Assembly: GCA_014193115.1 (NCBI GenBank)
Contig: BJHQ01000012.1
Location: 22,803-86,802, forward strand
Origin: Planctomycetota bacterium
Lineage (GTDB): Bacteria; Planctomycetota; UBA11346
DNA: 64,000 bases
Reading direction: 5' to 3'
Under the pieces are notes generated by a model. It was given only the letters and a program-made list of their open reading frames with translations, was not told where the DNA came from and did no database searches. Of the stretch, positions 56,413-64,000 are shown piece after piece (within the stretch, counting starts at the first letter, position 1; each line of letters starts with the position of its first letter). The position numbers and the translations under genes are program-made.

Positions 56413-58569
56413 ATGAGCGATCGGTCGGGCAGCACCATCCTCGCTGGGTTGGCGATCTTCGGAGCCCTGATGGTAGCCGGATGCGGCGACGCACCGGCCG
56501 ATCCGAAGCAACGGGCGATCCGCGCGGCGTGCGCCCAGCTCACCGCCGACGCCGTTCCCGACCGCCGGCGGGCTGTGGCCGAGCTCGAAAAACTGTTACC
56601 GCCAGCCGCCCAGGCCGCCGGCCTGGATGCCGAGGCCATCGCCCAGCTGCGTCAGGTGGTCGCCGACGATCGTGATGACCATGTCCGGGCAGCCGCCGTC
56701 CGCGCGCTCGGTGCAGTGAAAGACGCCCAGTCGTGGGCCGCCATCACCGCCAGGTCCAGTGCGACGGAACCGCAATTGCGGATCGAGGTCCTGCAAGCCC
56801 TGGCGGCCATCGATGCGGAAAAAGCCCGCCCGCTGCTGATCGCAGCCCTTGCCGATGGCGATGGAGCTGTCGCGCTGGTCGCAGCATCGAGCCTTGCTCA
56901 ATCGGCCGAAGGCGTTGCGGAGCTGATCCGCCGTCTCGGCTCCAACGAAGGCGACCGGGCGAACCTGGTCAGCGGCCTGGAAAACAGCCCCTTGCCCGCG
57001 GCTCATGACGCGCTGCTGGCCGGGTTGACCTCCGCAGATTCGGCTCTGCGCCTGGCTGGCATCCGCGTCGCCGCGCGGACCCGGCATGCGCCATCGGTGC
57101 CGGCGCTGGTCGCGATCGTCCGACCCAATCCTGGCGCCAAAAAAAACCAGGGATCGACCGAGGAAGTCCAGGCCGCCGCCGAGGCGCTGTCGACCATAGC
57201 GACTCCTGAGGCCCTGCTCGCCCTGCTGGTCTTGTCCGCAACCGACAAGTCCGCTGAACCGCTGCTGAAGCCGCACGCCGAGGCCCTGCAGCCGATCATT
57301 CTGGCCGAAGCCGCCAATCCGCAGCGAACCGTTCCTGCGGAAATCGTGGTGCGTTATCTGCTGCGCGATGGTCGGGCCGAGGCCCAGGCAGCGCTTTCTG
57401 CCTTGGCCAGACCCGAGGTGAAGGAACTGCCGGACATCTGCCGCGCCCTGCGCACGGCTCCGGCCGAGTTGCGCGCCCAGGTCGCGGAACGGCTGCGCAA
57501 GGCGATCGTGCCTGTCAATGGACGCACCGCGGATCTGCTGGCGGCGCTCGGTCATGTCGGACAGGCGGAAAGCGGTCCTGACGTCGAACTTGCCTTGGGC
57601 ATTCTCAACGCGACCAACACTGAAGTCGCAGCCATCGCCGCAACCGGACAAACCAGCACTCCGCCGCCCAAAGGCACCATCGAACCCAAGGAAGTCAGCG
57701 AGAAACGGGAGCACCTGCGGGCCAAGGAGCTGTTGCTGGTCGGCGCAGCCCAGGCCTGCGCTCGTCTGAAGGCCACCGCAGCCCGGCCGGTATTCTGGGA
57801 ACTGCTCGCCAGCGCCAGCGGTGCGCTGGTCGGGGCCGGAGTGACTGGCAGCCTGGCGCTGGGCGATTCGGACAGCATCGAGCGGGTGGCGAAGATGCTT
57901 CAGGCACCAAAGGTCCATAGCTGGGTGCTGATGGTGCACTGCAAAGATGCGTTGTCTTCCTGCCACGATCCGCGGATGGTGCCTGGCCTCGCTCCCTATC
58001 TAGATGGCAGCGAGCGTGGCCAAGCCTACGAGATCGTCGCCAGCAATGGTACGACCGAGGCCGTGACCCTGATGCTGTCCAAACTGAAGGATCCGGCGGT
58101 TCCGCAGGATGTGAAGGTGCATCACATCGCTCCGCTGATGGCCGGGTTCGGAGCAACCGGTCGTCCCCTGTTCATCGCTGCGATAGTCGCTGAACCGCCG
58201 CCAGCCAAACGCGGCGATCCGGATCCAGGCTGGTGGTGTGCTGAGTTCCTGCGCGAACAGGCCGCCGCCGCCGCACCAGATGTACTGGCCGCCTTGCAGG
58301 CGGGTCCTCGTCCGACCGGTGCTAAAGCCGCGCGCTTCATCCATGCGCTGGAGCTTGCCGGCACCGAGCAGGCCGTCTCCGCCCAGGCGAGTTGGCTGAA
58401 CGACGCTGATCGGGCGATCGCGACCATCGCGTTGAACTCGCTGCTTCGTCAGCGCCGGACCGGGGCCATTCCGGCAATCCGCGCGGCCTTGACCGCAACC
58501 CAGCCTGGACCGTGGCATGACCGCCTCGAACAGGCTCTGGATACGTTGTCTTCACCGCCCAAGGAATGA
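56413..58569 (+). CDS. HEAT-repeat-like lipoprotein
   Basis: Lipobox LMVAGCG; repeated alpha-helical RAAAVRALGAVKD...LRIEVLQALAAID units. Confidence 0.75.
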   Translation: MSDRSGSTILAGLAIFGALMVAGCGDAPADPKQRAIRAACAQLTADAVPDRRRAVAELEKLLPPAAQAAGLDAEAIAQLRQVVADDRDDHVRAAAVRALGAVKDAQSWAAITARSSATEPQLRIEVLQALAAIDAEKARPLLIAALADGDGAVALVAASSLAQSAEGVAELIRRLGSNEGDRANLVSGLENSPLPAAHDALLAGLTSADSALRLAGIRVAARTRHAPSVPALVAIVRPNPGAKKNQGSTEEVQAAAEALSTIATPEALLALLVLSATDKSAEPLLKPHAEALQPIILAEAANPQRTVPAEIVVRYLLRDGRAEAQAALSALARPEVKELPDICRALRTAPAELRAQVAERLRKAIVPVNGRTADLLAALGHVGQAESGPDVELALGILNATNTEVAAIAATGQTSTPPPKGTIEPKEVSEKREHLRAKELLLVGAAQACARLKATAARPVFWELLASASGALVGAGVTGSLALGDSDSIERVAKMLQAPKVHSWVLMVHCKDALSSCHDPRMVPGLAPYLDGSERGQAYEIVASNGTTEAVTLMLSKLKDPAVPQDVKVHHIAPLMAGFGATGRPLFIAAIVAEPPPAKRGDPDPGWWCAEFLREQAAAAAPDVLAALQAGPRPTGAKAARFIHALELAGTEQAVSAQASWLNDADRAIATIALNSLLRQRRTGAIPAIRAALTATQPGPWHDRLEQALDTLSSPPKE

Positions 58570-58573
58570 GCCC

Positions 58574-61500
58574 ATGCAGTGCCTGATGAACCGGATGTGG
58601 CTCGGGCTGCTGCTGATCCTGACCGTGGCCTCGACTTCTGGGTCCACAGCGGCTGTGGAGATTGCCGCGATTCCACCGGTTGCCGCCACCAGCGAGGCGA
58701 TGATCGAGGTGCAATTGAAATCGGGCGTGCTGTGGAATGGCCGACCGCACAACCTGGTGCTGATGCTGAGCGCCGAGCAAGGACGCTGGCAGCGGGTACG
58801 CGGTTACTTTTTGTCAGTTTCCGTGGGCGATGTCCATGGTTACGTGGTGTCGGCCGAGACATCGCCAACCCGGGCATCGTGGGACATCGTCCTCTTCCTA
58901 CCCGGCGATCTCTACAACAAAGAGGCGCTGTTCGGGCGATTCCGCGTCCGGGCCGAGCGTTCCGCACCCCAAGCGCCGTGGGCTGCCACCTACGAAGCGC
59001 AGATGATGGCCCAGCCGGTCTACCGCGGTGCGGCAATCGTCACCGATCTGCCGCTGCCGCCGAAACGCCCCGGTGCAACGCCGGTCGCCCCCGGTGAGCA
59101 TCCCCGGCTGCTGTTCCGCAAATCCGACCTTCCCGAACTGCGCAAACGCTTGGCGACGCCCTTCGGCCAGGCGGCCAAGGACATCTTCGAAAAAGGCGAC
59201 ACCGAATGGAGCGGTCTGTGCGGCTGGGCTGACAGCGGCGACAAGAAGAAATTTCTTGGCAGCGATCCGGCATCATTGGGCATCCTGTATCAGCTGACCG
59301 GCGACAAAGCCTATGCCGAGCGCGCCAAAGAACCCTTCATGGCTGAACTGGCCACCGAGAACTATGGATTCCTCGGCATCGGCCAGATTTGGGCGAGCCG
59401 CATGCTGGTGCTGTCGATCGCCTGGGACTGCCTGCGCGAGGCCTGGCCCGACGATTTCAACCGGCAGGTCGAAAATGTCTTCATCAATCGCTGCGAATTG
59501 CTGTTCTTCAATAGCGGTGGGAATAGCGCAGCAACCAGCAACTGGGCCGGACCGCGGAACGCTGGCGCCGGCATGGCCTCGCTGGTCATGGCTGGTGATC
59601 CTGGCGATCCACCGCCGCCGTTGTTCTCGCTGCAAGGCGCCTCCACTCGCGCCGGCAACCGTTTTTCTCCGCTTCGCCTGGGCATCTACCGCGCCGACCT
59701 GCCGTTGGTCACCGAACTGCCCGCCCTGCCGGATGCGTCCGTACCAGTGTGGACACCTGGAAAAAACCTCGACGGCTGGATCTGGCCGGGCCTGCTGACG
59801 ATCGAACTGCGCGGGGTCCAGGATCTCCTCGCCGGCATGGGCGGCGCCGCCAAGGCCATCCCGGTGGAAGGCGCCACCACCACCAGCACGGTGTTCACCG
59901 CCGCCGAAGGTCCGACCGACATCGCCCTGCGTTTCGTCAAGCTGCCGCAGGACCTGGCGGGCAAGGATGGCATTTTGGCAGATGCCGTGCTCGGCACCAA
60001 AGGTTCGCGCACCACCGTGCTGAGCTGCCTGTTCAAAGTCGCCAGCGATCTGCGGGTGCGCTGCTCGCCCTTGGCCAAGGGCGCGGTGACCTGGCTCGAC
60101 AGCGCCAAACTCGATCCGGATCAATGCTATCTGCTCAAGGCGGGAACCCACCGGGTGCTGGTCTATGTCAGCGCCAAAAACGATGAAACCGTGGCTGGTC
60201 GGCTGGATCCGATCCTGCTCGATGCCGGTGCCGATGCGGTGGCCTTGGAGGATTCCCTGCGCCAGTTCGCCGGGCTGGAGCGCGGCGACTGGGAGGCGAA
60301 AGGCCGGCCGGATTTCCTGAAGGACTACCTGGTCGATGCAGGACGGAGCCTGCACTACAAATACTGTTGGCTGGGGATGGGCGAAGGCGGATTTCACGCG
60401 GAAACCGGCCACTACAGCCACGATGGCGGCCGGGGCATCTATCCGTATGCCCTGATGCACTGGAACGTCTTCGGCCGGCTGGTCAGCGGTCGCGGGGATA
60501 TCGCCCGCTACGTGCCGCGTCATGTGTTCAGCAACCCGGTCGGTGATCCCGTGCCCGGGCATTACAGCCCAAAGTCCCGTTTGCAGGGCCTCGCCATCAG
60601 CGGCATCAATTCACCATGTGCGGCTGCGTATGCCGCGACTCTGCCGTTCCTCGAACCAGCGTGGCGGCCAGCCGCGTTGTGGCTCTGGCAGCAGGATGAG
60701 CGGATCGATCCGGCCAAGCCAGAGCTGGCGGTCAAGAACGATCCATTGATCGCCTTCTTTACCTATCCGCTTGACCTGGAGTCGCGGCCGCCGACTTCGC
60801 CGATCTGGCCCCTGACCTGGTCCTCGCCCTTCCGTGGATGGTATGGCTACCGCAATGGGTACAGTGGAACCTCCAAGGACGCGCTCGTCCAGGTCTTTGC
60901 CAAAGCCTCCAATCCGATGGGTTGGAACCATGCTGATACTGGCACCTTCGCCATCCAGGCCCTTGGCCAGGGCTGGGCAGTATCGGTGGACAATCGCGAA
61001 GGCTACCGCTTCCAGGAATCTGTTGTGCAGATCCCGTCGATCGTCAATCATGGTGGCGGCTATGGCGTCGTGCGCAGTTCTACCACCGAACCGGATGGAT
61101 CCGGCACGTTATCGATCGATCTGGGCAACGTGTATGTACCGACCGAAAACGTGCCGCCGCTGCTCGACAAGAACCGGATGTATATCCCTGGAATGACCGA
61201 GCCTAGCGGTCCGATCACCCAGGGGCGGTTCCTGGCCGTGGATTACAGCGGTAAATCCGGCGTTCCGGTAGTGGTCGTGATCGTCGATCGCATCGATGGC
61301 TTGGATGGACTGCAACGCCACTGGCAGTGGATGATTCCGCTGCACCTGCGGGATGGGGTGACATACACTGAACATGACTTCACCGCCAACGCCGGCGATG
61401 CCACACTCCGGGTGACCTTCGCCCATCCAGCCAAGCCAGAATTCAAGAAGCCTGGCGAAGGATCGGTGACCGCGACCACCCGGAAGAAAGAAGCGAAGAA

Positions 61501-61792
61501 GGACGCCACCGAAGCCCTCGATCTGAAGATCGAAGGTTCTGATGGTGAAGTCGCCGGCCTGGGTTCGACCAAAAAGATCAAGGAGGCCAAGAAAGCGGCA
61601 GCTACCGAACCGCATCCCCTGCTGGGCGTCGGCGTGGTTGGCAGCGATCATTTCTTCGCTGTGGCGACCATCGGCGCTGGAGCACCGCCGGCCGTCGAAG
61701 TGCGCGGAACCGGACTCGACGCCGTGGTCGTGATCGGCAATCGCAGCTACCGATTCGATGGCTCCCGGGTGGTGGTCGGCGACAAGCCGTAA
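58574..61792 (+). CDS. Large secreted protein, heparinase II/III-like (polysaccharide-lyase-like)
   Basis: Signal peptide; HPRLLFRKSDLPELRKRLATPFGQ; tandem paralogue downstream. Confidence 0.6.
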   Translation: MQCLMNRMWLGLLLILTVASTSGSTAAVEIAAIPPVAATSEAMIEVQLKSGVLWNGRPHNLVLMLSAEQGRWQRVRGYFLSVSVGDVHGYVVSAETSPTRASWDIVLFLPGDLYNKEALFGRFRVRAERSAPQAPWAATYEAQMMAQPVYRGAAIVTDLPLPPKRPGATPVAPGEHPRLLFRKSDLPELRKRLATPFGQAAKDIFEKGDTEWSGLCGWADSGDKKKFLGSDPASLGILYQLTGDKAYAERAKEPFMAELATENYGFLGIGQIWASRMLVLSIAWDCLREAWPDDFNRQVENVFINRCELLFFNSGGNSAATSNWAGPRNAGAGMASLVMAGDPGDPPPPLFSLQGASTRAGNRFSPLRLGIYRADLPLVTELPALPDASVPVWTPGKNLDGWIWPGLLTIELRGVQDLLAGMGGAAKAIPVEGATTTSTVFTAAEGPTDIALRFVKLPQDLAGKDGILADAVLGTKGSRTTVLSCLFKVASDLRVRCSPLAKGAVTWLDSAKLDPDQCYLLKAGTHRVLVYVSAKNDETVAGRLDPILLDAGADAVALEDSLRQFAGLERGDWEAKGRPDFLKDYLVDAGRSLHYKYCWLGMGEGGFHAETGHYSHDGGRGIYPYALMHWNVFGRLVSGRGDIARYVPRHVFSNPVGDPVPGHYSPKSRLQGLAISGINSPCAAAYAATLPFLEPAWRPAALWLWQQDERIDPAKPELAVKNDPLIAFFTYPLDLESRPPTSPIWPLTWSSPFRGWYGYRNGYSGTSKDALVQVFAKASNPMGWNHADTGTFAIQALGQGWAVSVDNREGYRFQESVVQIPSIVNHGGGYGVVRSSTTEPDGSGTLSIDLGNVYVPTENVPPLLDKNRMYIPGMTEPSGPITQGRFLAVDYSGKSGVPVVVVIVDRIDGLDGLQRHWQWMIPLHLRDGVTYTEHDFTANAGDATLRVTFAHPAKPEFKKPGEGSVTATTRKKEAKKDATEALDLKIEGSDGEVAGLGSTKKIKEAKKAAATEPHPLLGVGVVGSDHFFAVATIGAGAPPAVEVRGTGLDAVVVIGNRSYRFDGSRVVVGDKP

Positions 61793-62459
61793 GCGGACTG
61801 CGTTGATGCGCCTCGACGCCGAGTTCGCTCAATGATCGCAGGAATCGACCTCCGATTACCAAGCCGGAGCACCTCGTCCCAACAGGGCTGACCTCTGGTC
61901 GACGAGGGTATCATTGCGTCCAACTAGGACAGGGCCGTTCGCGCAAAACCATTGGGGAAACTGCCGAGTCGCCAAGCCTGACAGGCACATACAAACGTCG
62001 TTTTCAAACGGCTGCAACCCTCGTCCGCCCAGAGGCGGCCGGCGGTCGCCATATTCCCAGAGAAATCGAGGGTGGCCGTCTGCCCAAGGGGCAGCGAGAC
62101 TCCTTCACCGCACGCAGGCTGTATTTTCAGCAGCCTGCTCGTGATGGAAGGTTTGACGAAGATCCATCCGCATCCGGTCGGTCCAGCCGTCAGATCCATT
62201 CTTAGGTTTGTTCTTCGGTTTCTTGTCACCCTGGCGTTACTTCTGCTGGTTGCGGCGGAAGTTGCTTCGAGCAGGTCAACAATTCATCATGAACAGCGTA
62301 TTGATTTCGCTCGTCACCGCCTTCGAACATTGATTGATATCGAAACAACCTCACCTGAGGTGTTCTCGACAATTTGACCGAGATTCACTCGCTCATGGTA
62401 TTGCATGAATGTACTATTGCCGAAGAGCAGCTGTCCCACGAATCGCCTGGAGCCACGTC

Positions 62460-64000
62460 ATGTCGATGAAGCAACTCAGTACCTCTGGAACAACAACGGC
62501 TGCCGGCAGATGGTCGAACAGCGCGATTATCCGCTTGGCCGTGACCGGATGGTGGCGCCATGGGGTAGTTGTGCTGTTGGCCTTCATCTCGTCGCTGGTC
62601 GCGGATGACCTGACGTCTCTGGCGCCTGTGAACGCACCAGGCGATGCCATGATCGAAGTGAAATTGAAGGGTGGTCTGCTTTGGGAAGGTCGCCAGCACA
62701 ACCTGGTCCTGCTCCTGAATGCAGAAGGCGGGCGGTGGCAACGAGTATGGGGATATTTCCAATCGATTTCCCGGAACGAGTCCCATGGCTATGTGGTGGC
62801 ATCCGAGATCGGCGCCACCACGGCGCGCTGGGACGTCGTGATGCATCTGCCCGGCGACTTGTGGGCGAAGCGTGCGACGTTCGGCCGATTCCAGATCATC
62901 GCCGAACGATCGGATCCGCAATCGCCTTGGCGCGCTGTGTATGAAGCCAGGGTCATGACCAATCCCGTCTTCCGGGGCGAAGCGGAAGTGCTCGATCTCC
63001 CATTCCCCGCTCGTCGTGCCGGGTATGTCCCGATCGTCCCCGGCGAGCATCCGCGCCTGCTTTTCCGCAAATCGGACCTTCCCGAACTCAGGAAACGTCT
63101 GGCGACGCCATTCGGCCAGGCGGCAAAACGCATCTGGGAGGAGGGCCGTCCGGCCTGGCGCGGCCTCTGCGGATGGCCCGATTCCGGGGTCGATAAAAAG
63201 CCATTCCTGCACGACGACCCGGCCGCGCTCGGCGTGCTCTACCAGCTCACCGGCGATCGGACCTATGCCGATCGCGCCTTGCCCGCCTTCCTGGTCGAAC
63301 TGGGCACGGAAAATTACGGCTTTTTAGGCATTGGCGGGATTTGGTCGGATCGGTTGATGACCCTCGCCGTGGCCTGGGACTGCCTGCGCGAAGCCTGGCC
63401 AGACGACACCAATCGCCAGATCGAGCAAAAATTCCTTCAGCGCATCGAACTGCTCTTCTACAACAGCGGTGGCAATATCGCCCCGACCAGCAATTGGACG
63501 GCTCCGCGGAATTCCGGAGGCGGCATCGTGGCGCTGACGATGGCCGGTGACCCCGGAGATCCACCGCCGGCGTTGTTTTCGCTCAACGGCGGGACCAGCC
63601 GGTTCGAGATGAAGTTCACCCCGTTGCGTCTGGGCATCTATCGTTCGGACCTGCCTCTGGTCATCGAATGTGCTCCGCTGGCCGACGTCAGCGGTCCGGA
63701 GTGGACGCTGGGCAAGCCCATGTCGGGCTGGGTCTGGCCGGGCCAGGTAACCCTCGAACTGCGCGGGATCCAGGATCTCTTGTCCGGGCTGGGCGGTGCG
63801 GGCGAGGCGGTACCGGTGGAAGGGACCACCACCACCAGCACGGTGTTCGCCACCGGAGAAGGACCCACAGAAATCGCCCTGCGCTTCAAGCATCTGCCAG
63901 CAGAAGCAACCGGCCCAGACGGATTGCAGGCGGGAATCATCCTGGGCGGAACCGGCCCGCGCACGACGGTCGTGAGCACCTTGTTTCGCGTGGCCGAGGA
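62460..64000 (+). CDS. Paralogue of 58574-61792, heparinase II/III-like, 3' truncated by window end
   Basis: Hand translation of an open frame: MSMKQLSTSG...DAMIEVKLKGGLLWEGRQHNLVLLLNAEGGRWQRVWGYF...GEHPRLLFRKSDLPELRKRLATPFGQAAKRIWEEG; absent from the ORF track because no stop precedes the window end. Confidence 0.88.
   Translation, partial: MSMKQLSTSGTTTAAGRWSNSAIIRLAVTGWWRHGVVVLLAFISSLVADDLTSLAPVNAPGDAMIEVKLKGGLLWEGRQHNLVLLLNAEGGRWQRVWGYFQSISRNESHGYVVASEIGATTARWDVVMHLPGDLWAKRATFGRFQIIAERSDPQSPWRAVYEARVMTNPVFRGEAEVLDLPFPARRAGYVPIVPGEHPRLLFRKSDLPELRKRLATPFGQAAKRIWEEGRPAWRGLCGWPDSGVDKKPFLHDDPAALGVLYQLTGDRTYADRALPAFLVELGTENYGFLGIGGIWSDRLMTLAVAWDCLREAWPDDTNRQIEQKFLQRIELLFYNSGGNIAPTSNWTAPRNSGGGIVALTMAGDPGDPPPALFSLNGGTSRFEMKFTPLRLGIYRSDLPLVIECAPLADVSGPEWTLGKPMSGWVWPGQVTLELRGIQDLLSGLGGAGEAVPVEGTTTTSTVFATGEGPTEIALRFKHLPAEATGPDGLQAGIILGGTGPRTTVVSTLFRVAE

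Noticed and set aside
59273-60562. 429-aa minus-strand ORF
   Set aside because: Antisense to the heparinase-like gene; spurious
1-64000. tRNA or rRNA genes
   Set aside because: None recognised by eye; a tRNAscan-SE/Rfam search would be needed to exclude them

Overview
High-GC bacterial chromosome segment of about 64 kb. A PVC-superphylum host is a guess from gene style only. The left and right parts hold ordinary genes: an ABC exporter, CoaD, Mrp, isocitrate dehydrogenase, Pgi, a TolC/MFP/RND efflux operon, ExbB/ExbD, TyrA, and three AraC-type regulators divergent from oxidoreductase or dioxygenase genes. A large DUF4011-type SF1 helicase with a DUF3320-like C-terminus (4807-9555) is a candidate defence protein.

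The most distinctive region is an AT-rich island at about 41.45-49.54 kb. It contains about a dozen short, mostly hypothetical genes, all on the + strand, separated by recurrent junctions that begin RYYYAAC and end GTTRRRY. I read these as attC sites, so this looks like a chromosomal integron cassette array with no integrase in the window (a CALIN-type array). Its cassettes include a class-A-beta-lactamase-like serine hydrolase, an APH-like phosphotransferase, a P-loop kinase, a frameshifted peptidase E and a pair of paralogous unknown proteins. It also has unusually long attC-like junctions (191-327 bp) that share a conserved non-coding core, and attC-encoded C-terminal peptide tails shared by unrelated cassette proteins.

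Other observations: a chimeric decayed duplicate of a catabolic locus (13309-13675), palindromic repeats apparently inserted in frame in the RND pump gene, a truncated IS5-like transposase beside the island, and an unlisted open reading frame at 62460-64000 that is a tandem paralogue of the preceding gene. All assignments were made by reading the sequence. No searches were run.
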